DNA of 64,000 bases from Acridotheres tristis. Lineage: Eukaryota > Chordata > Aves > Passeriformes > Sturnidae. The notes under the pieces were generated by a model. It ran no database searches and was not told the origin of the DNA. It saw only the letters and a program-made list of their open reading frames with translations. This document shows positions 54,124 to 64,000 of the stretch, piece after piece (within the stretch, counting starts at the first letter, position 1; each line of letters starts with the position of its first letter). A program made the translations under genes and the position numbers. The stretch lies in NCBI GenBank assembly GCA_037013685.1, contig CM072885.1, positions 24,357,263 through 24,421,262 of the forward strand, written 5' to 3'.

Positions 54124-54132
54124 ACTCACGCG
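54124..54132 (-). other. Possible 5' splice donor upstream of exon 1
   Basis: The minus strand reads TGCGC then GTGAGTA, with GT at 54129-54128, a near-perfect donor core about 240 nt upstream of the MTPN ATG. It could end an alternative non-coding first exon. No matching acceptor is obvious before the ATG, so splicing from here might join exon 2 directly. Confidence 0.25.
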
Positions 54133-54140
54133 CAGCCGTG

Positions 54141-54156
54141 CTTCCGCTTCCGGTTG
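54141..54156 (-). promoter_or_regulatory. Tandem ETS-type sites
   Basis: The minus strand reads CAACCGGAAGCGGAAG: an ACCGGAAG core followed directly by GCGGAAG. Paired ETS/GABP sites beside NRF-1 sites are common in TATA-less CpG-island promoters. Confidence 0.6.
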
Positions 54157-54216
54157 CCTCGTCCGGCTCCCGATCCACCGCGACGCCCGCGCGGGACGGC
54201 GGCACACGGGGCGCAG

Positions 54217-54228
54217 GGCGCATGCGCG
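54217..54228. promoter_or_regulatory. NRF-1-type site 1
   Basis: GGCGCATGCGCG matches the palindromic NRF-1 consensus YGCGCAYGCGCR in its GCGCATGCGC core. It lies about 330 bp upstream of the MTPN ATG. Confidence 0.7.
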
Positions 54229-54291
54229 CGAAGCCAGCGTCCCGCGTTCCCGGAGATACCGCGGGGGCAAAGGGAGGGGGAGGAGGAAGGC

Positions 54292-54303
54292 TGCGCATGC
54301 GCC
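54292..54303. promoter_or_regulatory. NRF-1-type site 2
   Basis: TGCGCATGCGCC carries the full GCGCATGCGC core. It lies 75 bp from the first copy, about seven helical turns, so both could be bound on the same face. Confidence 0.7.
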
Positions 54304-54334
54304 CTGGGCCCTGCGCCCCCGCCCTGTCCCCGCG

Positions 54335-54350
54335 GTTTCCATGGAGATAC
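54335..54350. promoter_or_regulatory. X-box-like (RFX) motif
   Basis: GTTTCCATGGAGATAC resembles the palindromic RFX X-box GTTNCCATGGNAAC, with a good left half and a degenerate right half. It sits at the upstream edge of the island. Confidence 0.35.
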
Positions 54351-54752
54351 GGCCTAGGCCGGGCCCGCCGCGACCGAGCCGTGCCGAGCTCAGCCAGACA
54401 CGGCCGGGACGCAGGATCTGGCCTCACAGTCTGTTCCCGCTGAGAGAACCACGTATCTGAATAGCTGTTCTGCAAACCCCGAGGCTCTGAGCTGCGGATA
54501 ATTATCATAATGCTTCCAAAGCAGCAGCAGGGAGACATGGAAGGAAGGATGTGGTGATTAATTAATATGTTGGCACTCAGCGGTTGCATCTGTTTTCCAA
54601 AGCCACATGTTTTGCGTATGGAACATGCAGCCTGTTGTGTGACTCAGGCTTTTCTGCCAACAAGCAGCCCCTCTTCCTAAACCCCCCTGGCAAACAGCAT
54701 CCCAAACACTCTTGGAGGCGGAGCTGCTCTGCAGTGACTGTAGCCAGTGTGA

Positions 54753-54883
54753 ATCACAGAATAATTTGGAAAAGACTCTGAGGTCATCCAGTCTGACCTG
54801 TGACCCAGTATCACCATGTCTGCCACACCATGGCACTGAGTGCCGCAAGGTGTTTCCTTGAACACCTCCAGATGACTGGAGAT
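54753..54883 (-). mobile_element. CR1 3' end fragment, reverse orientation
   Basis: AATCACAGAATAATTTGGAAA, GACTCTGAGGTCATCCAGTC, a CACCATGTCTGCCACACCATG stretch, then TTGAACACCTCCAGATGACTG: reverse-complement CR1 tail of the subfamily with an AACACCTCCAGGGATGG motif. It directly abuts the next, opposite CR1. Confidence 0.85.
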
Positions 54884-54897
54884 AGTATGAAAATACA

Positions 54898-55133
54898 CAG
54901 ATTAGGAAGAATTTCCTTACTGTGAGGATGATGAGGCACTGCAACAGGTTACCCAAGGAAGTTAACAGATGCCCCATCCCTGGAAGTGTCAAGACCAAGC
55001 TGGATGGGGCTTGGAGCAGTGTGATCTAATGTAGGCTGTCCCTGTTAACGGCTCAGGGCTTGGAGCTAGATAGATCTTTAACAACCCTCCTACCCAAACC
55101 ATACTATGATTCTGTGAACCTATCATTCTATGA
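54898..55133 (+). mobile_element. CR1 3' end fragment
   Basis: AGATTAGGAAGAATTTCCTTA, GATGCCCCATCCCTGGAAGTG, AAGCTGGATGGGGCTTGGAGC, then CATACTATGATTCTGTGAAC and ATTCTATGAT at the end. A second, shorter octamer copy follows the first. Confidence 0.9.
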
Positions 55134-55134
55134 T

Positions 55135-56535
55135 AAATTAAAGCAGATGACTCTAGATCAATGAACTTTGCCTCTTCTAGACCAGTTACTCCCTTTGAGA
55201 TAAAATGCAACTTTCTGCTTACTGGCTAAGCTCTGTTTTGAAGTCCTACTCATAAAGTATCCCAATCTGTTTCAAGAAATAAATGGAATTCATTCTGCAG
55301 TCATTTATGCACTGTATTCTATAATGTATCTGCTTGTATAAATCATAAATACAGTACACAGTTTTGAATAAAAGATACTCTAATCAATTCAGCTATCCAA
55401 ATAAAAAAAATTAAAAAATTTTAAAATCCCAAACTCAACAAAACCCAAAAGAACAAACACAACATAAAAATTCAAGAAAGAGACTCGAATACATATTGGT
55501 CCCATTGCAGGTTTTATTTAAAAACACGAGTTTGATCTCATACTTGCTATATTCCCTTTGTGTAATCCAGAACTATTCATATACAAGAGCGTTTAGTTCA
55601 GCAACAACAGCCAAGCAGTAATATAAAATAACATCATATAAAACTCAGTCTATTGAGGAGAAAATAATAAAGGTGACAGATTGCAGCCTAGATAAAGTTA
55701 TGGAACTGACACAAGAGATCTGGGAGTGACAGGTGAAAATTGAACAATTGATTTTCCTTCTGTTTGTTAGTTATATTTATACTGAAGGAAGTGGGAATGG
55801 AAAGGAAAAGGAAAGAGGAGTTATTTTTTTCTTTCCCTAGGTCAAGCAAGGCTTACAAACAGGGAAACTCAACAATTATTGACTGTTTTCATTGTTGGAC
55901 TTGGAAGCAGGCGGGGAAGCAGACAAAGTCAGACACACCCCACCAGTTCTTTGGTGCCTGTTCATGAATCCCAGTGAGGCTGGACCTCGGAAAGACACTT
56001 CGGGGCCAGCCTTTGGTGGTGAGGAAGGGTTTCATTCTCTGGAAATGCATCTTGCCATGGAGTGGAAATGCCTTTTCCTTGGACACTGTGTAGTAAACAC
56101 AATTAGCAATTGCTAAACAAGAGGCTGGCTCTGAAAACTGAACCAAGGGATGGTTCAGTGTCGACAAATACTCTCAGCCAAATCAGAAAGTGAATAATGG
56201 TTTGGAAGTCTGACCCATAATACATAACCAGGCTGGACAGAGTATACAAATCTCCTCTTGGCTGTAGGTTTCCTATCTTGCATTATTACAGTTTTCATTG
56301 TTTATTTCACATCTAAGTACTGCACCTTCTTTTACTTACGAGAGTATGCATGTAAGTCACTGTTACATTGTTCTATTCTCCATGATTAAAGCAAACTAAA
56401 ATCTTTGTGCCTTCACACCAGAGAAATTGCCTTTTATTTCTATAACATTTTCTCTCTTTTCAGGAGCAGGTCATGGAAAATGGAAGCTAAAGGAATTCTC
56501 TTTTGATAATCTCTGTTATTTCTTTAAATCAAAGT
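55135..56535. other. Intergenic, upstream of MTPN
   Basis: AT-rich, no gene recognised. Small frames near 55764-56167 lack domains. Confidence 0.65.
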
Positions 56536-56537
56536 CA

Positions 56538-57080
56538 TAAAATCCTAGAAACAGAATAATTTAGATTGGAAGGAACCTCTGGAGGTTATATATTATCTAA
56601 TCCCTGCTCAAAGCAGGGCTAATTTAGATGCAGCTGCTCAGGGCAACCAGTCAAGTTCTGAATATCTCAAAGTGAGATGAAACCACAACTTTTTCTGGTA
56701 GTTTATTCTGATGTTTGACTTCTTCCACAAAACAAACAAAAAATTCTTCTTTCTAAATTTCATTGCTGTAATTTTGTTACTTGTTATCCTATACCTACTC
56801 CTCAGTAATATTTGGCTCTACCTTCTCTGAGTAGTCTCATGATATAGGCGAAGACAGCAATAAGATCCCCCTACCTGAACCTTGTCATCCCAGGGCTAAA
56901 CAAAGCCAATTCCTTTGAGCTTTTTGTCCCATGTCAATTCTTTAAATCAGCTTATCATCTTGGTCAACTTCCAATGGACTCAATCCAGTATGTTCCTGTC
57001 TTTTTTGCCCCGAGAAGTGCAAATCTGTAAGCAGTATTCCACCTGCAGCCTCACAAGGGATGACTGAAAAGATTCAGTCC
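56538..57080 (-). mobile_element. CR1 LINE 3' portion, reverse orientation
   Basis: About 540 bp. CAGAATAATTTAGATTGGAAG, GAACCTCTGGAGGTTATA, a region with CAAAGCAGGGCTAATTTAGA, then GACAGCAATAAGATCCCCCT, GGGCTAAACAAAGCCAATTC and GCAGTATTCCACCTGCAGCC, in reverse-complement CR1 order from 3' end inward. Moderately diverged; coding frame destroyed. Confidence 0.88.
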
Positions 57081-57084
57081 CTGA

Positions 57085-59335
57085 TTTTCTTTTGGAGGCT
57101 GGAATTGCCTTCAGGCAAACCTTTGCAATGAAGGGTTAAGCATCAGGGTATTTAACAGTGCCATGCTGGCAGTGAGTGTCAATACATCTCTGTTCCAAAG
57201 CAGGGGCTGTTCAGGACAGCTGAGCATCACAATCCGTAGAATTTAGCCCAAAGCTTTGCTGATGGGGCCAGGGGCTGAATAGGTTGCAGTTCGGTTTTTT
57301 CCCACAACAGCTCGGGCTTTGCAGTGCTGACAAAGGTGAAATCTTCTGCTAGTAAGCAAATGAGAGTTGGATGCATTAGGGACTGATACTAACAAAGAGG
57401 AAATGTAACAGCGTCATTTCCCTCATTGTTAAAGCAATAAACAACTGACTACTAAAAGTGATACCAATGTGATTTTTTTAGCTCAATGAAAATAATAATT
57501 ATTATTATTATTGCATTTTCTCAGCTGCCTAGAGTAATACTGTAAGTGACTTTCTAGAATTTTACAAGCACTTAGAAAAGTTAAAATTCCCAGGTCTTTA
57601 TGGAAGAACTGGATAGCAAAATTCTGCCTCTTGTGGAAATGATGGCCATTGAGAAAAAAAATTACACATATGCATGTATTTTTAGCCTAATTCAGAAAAA
57701 GTGTGAAAGTTACATTTGGACAGTGAGCATAAATATGTCTAATTTATATGTTGGGTGAAAGGAGGACTGCAGAGGTTGGGTATTACCAGAATTAGGACAA
57801 ACAAACAAGAAAATGTCTTAAAGTTTAAAGGAAGCTGCCTCTTGCTTGCTAGATCTGCAATTTTCCGCTCATGGACTATGTACTTCATCGTGTTTTAGGG
57901 TTTTCTTACCTTTAATAGGAATTTCCTGAAACCCCTTTTTTCATGGTGGCAAGATTTTGCAAGCGGCAGAGATATTGATTGCTGGCTTCCAAATCTTGCT
58001 ATTGTTTAAAGAGTTTCTTATTTTGAGTGTATTGAGCACTGAAACTCTACAGTGTGTGTAGTCTGCATGTGTACTGTAAGCTATCATCGTTCGAGAAAAC
58101 ACAGAGGTTTTGATCACAAGATAAGGAATAAATCTAATTTAATCAAACCAACAGTTTTCAAGTTCATAATGTCCAACTTTACAGGGGATTTAATATCTGA
58201 ACATTTGAAAACAGTGATGAAAATTTATGCTCATAGTCCACTCACGATCATAATCAAATGGGGACCACTGAGGTACTACTCAGGGTTCCACCCTGAGATG
58301 TACATTTTCAGAGCAGTATAGGCCTGGCTTTGTGTAGGCTGGTCACTGCTTTTACTGGTTGTCCTATACTGGTTGTCTTTTTTATCAGAAGATAGAAAAC
58401 CAAATCAAACCAAAATCCGAACCCCACTCCCCCTCAACCAACCAAAAAATTTTTTAAATCTCCCAAACCACAAACCTTCCCTCATTCGTTTATGTATATC
58501 TGTGCTAATTATTATAGTCTAATACTTGGAGAAGTATTTTGAATATACCAATGTGTTTCATAAGCCAAATATATCCTTATAACTATAAGGGCAAGGACAG
58601 TAAATTCCTTATTTTCTTGGGTTTTGCCTTATTCACTAGTGGTGTTTCACAAATAAGCAATAACAGCCACACTCACAGTGCCACAGAGTGACTCCATTGT
58701 CCCAGACATCATTTTCCATGCTTTCATTTTCCCATCCATAATCCAATACTTTTCTACAATTGTGGAGAGCTTGAGAATCTCAGATGAAGAATGTTATATC
58801 AGTGAAAAATATTGCCAATATTGATGCTTTTTTTTCCTAATAATCATATGCTGAGATGCAGAATAGACAAGTGTAAGGAATCAGTTACAGTTCTTACTAC
58901 TTGTATTTGGAAAAGAATTGGGAAAACAAAAAAAAAGACTTAGGATACTTTGTTGACAAATAGATTTCTTCACCAATTGGAACATATTCGGTTTTTTGCA
59001 ACTCCTTGTTTCAAAAAGTAATATGCTTGGAAACAGATGCAAGAAAGACCACAGCCACACTACAAATTCTTTTTTGTGGTACAACAGTGAAAATGCTTAG
59101 TCTTCTACATTAATGAAAATGTTCTTATTTCACAGTAACTAACCATATTCTTATGTCATTTATATTTCAGTTGTGTCTCTAGTTATGTTTTTCCTGTAAA
59201 AATCAGACAGGTTATATAAACTAAAAATTCTGTGCTTGAGAGCTCTCCAGTGTTTTTCAGCTAACCATAATGACTTAATGTCCATTTTTAATCAGCCACC
59301 TTTTCCTTACTTTGAAGGAGCAGATGGATTTTTTA
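57085..59335. other. Intergenic, no gene seen
   Basis: AT-rich sequence with one ATT microsatellite; no repeat family or exon recognised. Confidence 0.65.
57491..57512. repeat. (ATT)n microsatellite
   Basis: AATAATAATTATTATTATTATT; short, with an internal switch from AAT to ATT phase. Confidence 0.85.
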
Positions 59336-59338
59336 TTT

Positions 59339-59500
59339 TTTCCTTCCTTCCTTCCTTCCTTCCTTCCTTCCTTCCTTCCTTCCTTCCTTCCTTCCTTCCT
59401 TCCTTCCTTCCTTCCTTCCTTCCTTCCTTCCTTCCTTCCTTCCTTCCTTCCTTCCTTCCTTCCTTCCTTCCTTCCTTCCTTCCTTCCTTCCTTCCTTCCT
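59339..59500. repeat. (TTCC)n microsatellite, about 40 units
   Basis: Uninterrupted TTCC repeats for about 160 bp, adjoining the TTTC array through a 28-bp impure spacer. Any long frames read across it (repeating Ser-Phe-Leu-Pro on + and Lys-Glu-Gly-Arg on -) are artefacts of the repeat. Confidence 0.98.
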
Positions 59501-59528
59501 ATTTCTATCTCTTTCTTTCTTCTTCTCT

Positions 59529-59778
<250 letters not shown>

Positions 59779-59779
59779 C

Positions 59780-62700
59780 TCTTTCCATATTTTTCTCTTT
59801 CCTCTGTCCATTTCTTATTTAATACATGGGCTATCCTTTTATATTAACAGAGGCAGAACTGTGGTAACGCTCTTACCATAATCCATTTATGTAAGAGTTT
59901 GTGCCTTCTTTTTCAAAAGGGAATAGCTTCCTTGAGTGGGTGTATATTTCATCTTGCTACATTGATTGTATGGATTATGAAACATTTTGCTCTGTTTGGA
60001 GTGCATCTCCGGTACAGTACAGTCTGGAGCAATGCTATGTCACAGTGCTGCTCCTTCCATCCTCCCAAAGAATGTTTTTGTTGCATTCTCCACGGTCCTA
60101 GCAGGCAGTGGAAGGACTAAATGCAGTCCTAAATGTTAAAGTTTTAAAATTTTATCTTTCACCTTAATAGCACAGTTACTTAAGGCCCCAGCAATCCTCT
60201 AAGATTCATTATTCCAACACCGTATGTGGGAATACTGCAGGAGTCTCTCAAGAGAACAGCTAAGTAATGCTCAGTGTGTTCTGTCAGATTGCTCCTTTTG
60301 TGTGTATGTCACACTCGAGAAGCACAGCCATTGATGTTTGTAGTGACAGGCACAGTGACAGAGTACAGCCATCACCTCTGTTAACAGACTGCAGCTCTCC
60401 ATCACTGTGTGCACAAAAACATCTGCATTGCTCTTTCTCATCCTAGGAGATGCCAGGCTGGAGCAGTGGAGCCATCTCAGGTGCCTCTGTACTGTGCTAT
60501 CCCATGCCTCCCAAAGTGCCTCCAGTACCCTCAGTAATGGAAAAGACTGGCTATGGTAGCCCCTCCTGATTCTCAGTTTATTTGTACTTTCAGTTAACCA
60601 ACCATGTGCTAATAGATACTTCTGTTTATATCCTTAGCAGATTAATGAAGGTATAAAGTCTCAACATGGAAAAGGAGAGGGAGAGTTCTATGCCCAGAAT
60701 ATTTCTGCAGCTATAGATAATCTCAAAGCTTTGTGGTCATCCCCCATGAATTGGCAGAGCCACTTTTTGTCCATGCTTTGCTCCATCCAGTCAATATGCC
60801 CGGGAGCTCTGTCACTATTCTTGTGGATGTACCTACTCTGTCTCTGCCAGAGGGTATGGAGTAATACAGCCTCTCTGGATAAACCAACACATGCTGTGTA
60901 TGCGTCATTCCATATCTTCCCTTTTTCTGGCATAGTCTTCCTTATCTTGCACAATCACTAATGGCACCTGATTGAGTATTTAGAGTGTTTTCTCATAGTT
61001 CCCGTTTGAAAGGCAATTGCAGATCACATTATGTACATGGTAATAATAAAGCCTATGCACAGAAATGTGACATTTATTTCTTTATCCATCCACCAGGTGT
61101 TACTCTCCAATTTCCAGCTGCTATGCAAAGTGAAATTCAGGACCTAGCAGTGGAGGTGAAATACAAACAAGAGAAAAACAATGACTTTTCCTATGTCTGT
61201 CTATTTCTTTGTTCCTTTTCTCCATGGAAACTGAGGAACAGTTGGCTCTGTGTTTCGTTTGGTTGGAGTTTTTGTTTGTTTGGGTTTTTTTGAGGGTTGC
61301 TTTTTTAATTTGAATTGAAGGAAACTGAACCATACATGGATTTTAGCTATGCATATTACTTAGAAGTATTAAAACATCAATGCCACATATATATAATGTA
61401 TGGAGACACAGGAAGCAGGGCAGACTTCAGTAGCACTTTTCAATTTGCCTCTGTAGACCCTGTTCATAGTGGTAAGGGGCAAATTATCAAGTCACTATGA
61501 GCCACAATTTTAGAAACAAGTTTACACCATTGCAGGCAGCAATTAGACATCAATTTTTGTGCATCTATTCAGACATAAATCAGAGCAGGAGGGTTCCCAG
61601 CTTTTCCTGCTTTATGTAATGGCAGTTCTGACATTGAAGCAGCTGAATAGAAGATGTAGGACTTACTTTTAAATATCTGTTAAAGTTGACATGAGCTGTC
61701 AGAAATCAGTAAGTATTGAAAGATTAGCAGATTATCTGTTAATGAGTAACATGTTTTCATGTTTTCTGTTTTTCATTTTTCATTATATTGTGGCAAGTAG
61801 GTGTAGATTTTTTGTGTTTCTGTTTTTGCCTAATTAAGGACTTTCACATTTCAGACAGCTATCTCACAGTCTAGTAGATGGCAAGTACCTATACAGATTT
61901 TGGCTAATTTGAATTAAGTGATATTTCTGCTGGATGTGCTGTTTTTGACGGAGCTATCAGATACAAGTATCACTATAGATTTACAGATCTGTACTGAATT
62001 AGGAATGTAGGAGATACAGTTAGATATGAAGCTTAGTAATTGTTACTGAGTTTTAAATAATTTCTTCTGTTCACTAAGGACATGGTAGCTAATAAAATAA
62101 ATATGGCTATTGTAGCCTTCTTTGTGATAACTCAGCTTACCTTAATGTCAGTGTTGGTGGAATTACTTAAAATGTTTCCTGGGAAATAAGCTTCCAGGAA
62201 ATACAGAAGTGCTGTTAGAGCACCCAGCTGCAAATCAAGCAGGATGATGAGTGCACCAAGTAGTGAAGTGGCACAGGGGAAAAAGAAACGTGATTGTTTG
62301 AGGAAATTCTCTGAATCATACTCTGAAGTACAAAATGCCACCTAGCCTTCGAGCTTACAGCCCTGTAGAGGATGCAGGGGAATATGAGTATCTGTATCAG
62401 AGGGGAGAGATCTTTTCATCAGAAGTAGCACTTTTCCTGTGGCCAGGAAAACTATGAGGCTAAAGGAGGCTGTGGCAGCTGCAGATCAGCTCTCCCACTG
62501 AGTGGTGCCACCGGTTTTGTGACAGGGAGTGATTATACGTGAGCCCATGAGCTTGACTCATCCATTTAAACTGAAAGAATAGATGTCCCTGAGGAGAACA
62601 CCACAACAGTGAAAACTGAGTGGGAGATTCAGGGAACAGCTGCTGAACAATTGTGCTCATTTCAGTATGATAGTCTACATGTATTCTAAGACTGGGACTG

Positions 62701-63200
62701 CATTTCTCATTCAGAGGAGAAAAAAAGAATGTTATAGTGTTTTTCTACGTATTGTCCTGCTCAGACACAACTTTGTATAGCAAAAGCAATGTGGAAAACC
62801 TGTTTCAGGTGGCAGCTGAAAATACAGTAAGCAAGTAAATTTTGGGTAGATTTGAGCACCTTCTGAGTGTTTGTTTAGCAACTTTGTTTACTGTGAACAA
62901 CTTCAATTTATACAGAATGCCTGCACACCTGTTTCCTATGTAATAAAACTATTTCCTCTCTGATAATTTCATACCAGTGCATGTGATTTGTCTTGAATAT
63001 ATCAGTTTTCAAGAGCACAGTTTTTCTTCCTGATACGAAAAGTAGCCAAAATTTAAAATTTTTATTATTTATTTTATTTTATTTAATTTATTTAAATATA
63101 TAAGTGCCACTCTGAACAATCTCCCTTCTCATTTTGGCCATGATTATATCCCGCCTGACCTCTAGTGGTTTCTTCCCGAAGTGAATCTCCTGTGTGCAGA
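59780..63200. other. Intergenic, no gene seen
   Basis: No exon recognised. A minus frame at 60688-60954 (88 codons) and a + frame at 60985-61293 have no known domain. 63050-63105 is A/T low-complexity sequence ahead of the CR1 copy. Confidence 0.65.
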
Positions 63201-63204
63201 GAGT

Positions 63205-63850
63205 GCAATACGGAGAAGCTAAATGGGATTTCAGGAGCGTGCCAATGGCATCCCGGCATGTATCAGCCAGGATGTGGCCAGGAGGACCAGGGAACTGATT
63301 GTCCCCCTGTGCTGGGCACTGGTGAGGCCACACCTCGAGAGTTGTGTCCAGTTTTGGGCCCTTCACTAAAAGAAATACATGGGGGTGCTGGAGCATGTCC
63401 AGAGAAGGGCAGTGGAGCTGGGGAAGGGTCTGGAGCACAAGTCCTATAAGGAACTGCTGAGGGAGCTGGGGGTGTTTTGGCTAGAGAAAAGGAGGCTCTG
63501 GGGAGACCTTATCACTCTCTACAACTTCTTGAAAGGAATTTATAGCAAGGTGGGGGTTGGTCTCCCAAGCAAACAAGCAATAGGAGAAAAGGAAACGGAC
63601 TCAAGTTGTGCCACCAGGGTTTAGGTTGGATATTAGGAAAAAATTTCTTGCTGAAAGAGTTGACAAGCGTTGGAACAGGCTGTCCAGGGAAGTGGTAGAA
63701 TCACCATCCCTGGAGGTATGTAAGACATGTAAATGTGGCTCTTAAGAACACGGTTAAGTGGTAGGACTTTGCAGTATTAAGTCAATGGCTGGACTAGATG
63801 ATTTTAGAGGTGTTTTCCAACCAAAATTATTTTAAGATTCTATGATTCTT
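63205..63850 (+). mobile_element. CR1 LINE 3' portion (end of ORF2 plus 3' UTR)
   Basis: The longest and least decayed CR1 here. It contains GCACTGGTGAGGCCACACCT, AGAGAAGGGCAGTGGAGCTG, GAGAAAAGGAGGCTCTGGGG, GGAAGTGGTAGAATCACCATC and the terminal AGATTCTATGATTCT. Short frames within it (about 63165-63449 and 63379-63624) are remnants of the ORF2 C-terminus, split by indels. 5'-truncated, as most CR1 copies are. Confidence 0.93.
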
Positions 63851-64000
63851 TCTCAGTTAGGGTTGTTGCATGAAGGGTTGCGTGATTAGTTGCATGTGAT
63901 GAAAGATTTGAAGCCCCGTGCATGAGTTTAGGCCTATCTGCTACACATCTATTGAGTTGAAATAATACCTATCCATCTTTATAAAGTGCTTTAAGATCTA

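Larger units (their letters stand above)
53600..54420 (-). promoter_or_regulatory. MTPN: CpG island: MTPN promoter, 5' UTR and first exon
   Basis: A sharp switch from about 40% GC to a very GC-rich block dense in CG dinucleotides, covering MTPN exon 1 and several hundred bases upstream. It holds repeated GC boxes (53999-54017), tandem ETS-type sites (54141-54156), two NRF-1-type palindromes (54217-54228 and 54292-54303) and an X-box-like motif (54335-54350). There is no clear TATA box. This is the usual plan of a broadly expressed housekeeping promoter with dispersed start sites. The transcription start is not fixed; it probably lies between about 53.95 and 54.3 kb. Confidence 0.9.

Noticed and set aside
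53764..54589. Long + strand frames of 197, 200 and 101 codons, and a 249-codon minus frame, in the CpG island
   Set aside because: GC-rich sequence has few stop codons; the products are low-complexity Arg/Gly/Ala/Pro. The 249-codon minus frame overlaps MTPN exon 1 out of frame.
60688..60954. 88-codon minus-strand ORF
   Set aside because: Mixed composition, but no recognisable domain, no splice signals in context and no support from neighbours; length is within chance for a 64-kb window.
63165..63624. Two overlapping + strand ORFs of 94 and 81 codons
   Set aside because: They are frameshifted remnants of the CR1 ORF2 C-terminus, not a host gene.

Overview
This window looks like nuclear DNA of a bird. 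It has many 5'-truncated CR1 LINE pieces, several ending in the avian CR1 3' octamer (ATTCTRTG-like), a solo retroviral LTR, two ancient MIR-type SINE fragments, AT-rich introns and one GC-rich CpG-island promoter. There is no bacterial, phage or plasmid content. Almost every open reading frame of 60-110 codons is chance or repeat-derived. The species cannot be fixed from the sequence.

The one gene I can support is MTPN (myotrophin, also called V-1), complete and on the minus strand. Its four coding exons are at 53818-53889, 31677-31790, 30503-30586 and 25919-26005. They splice at GT/AG sites, all in phase 0, into a 118-codon protein with an N-terminal helical cap and two central ankyrin repeats. 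The introns are about 22.0, 1.1 and 4.5 kb. A long 3' UTR runs below 25919, with several AATAAA signals down to about 21.67 kb. The promoter is a CpG island at about 53.6-54.4 kb with two palindromic NRF-1-type sites, tandem ETS-type sites and GC boxes.

Layout: 1-21.6 kb is intergenic sequence downstream of MTPN with decayed CR1 pieces and one MIR. 21.6-25.9 kb is MTPN 3' UTR and its ending. 25.9-53.9 kb is the gene body, whose first intron holds two CR1 copies, a CR1 fragment and a solo LTR with a 6-bp target-site duplication. 53.9-54.4 kb is the promoter. 54.4-64 kb is upstream intergenic sequence with four CR1 pieces and a large compound (TTCC)n/(TTTC)n microsatellite at 59.34-59.78 kb.

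I found no undescribed multi-gene system. The most useful second looks are the solo LTR antisense in intron 1, the promoter architecture (possible divergent transcription, an upstream splice donor, a reading frame open for 151 codons ahead of the ATG), alternative 3' ends, a 61-codon ORF inside the 3' UTR, the long polypurine/polypyrimidine microsatellite and a paired ATCGATT cluster that could be an enhancer.
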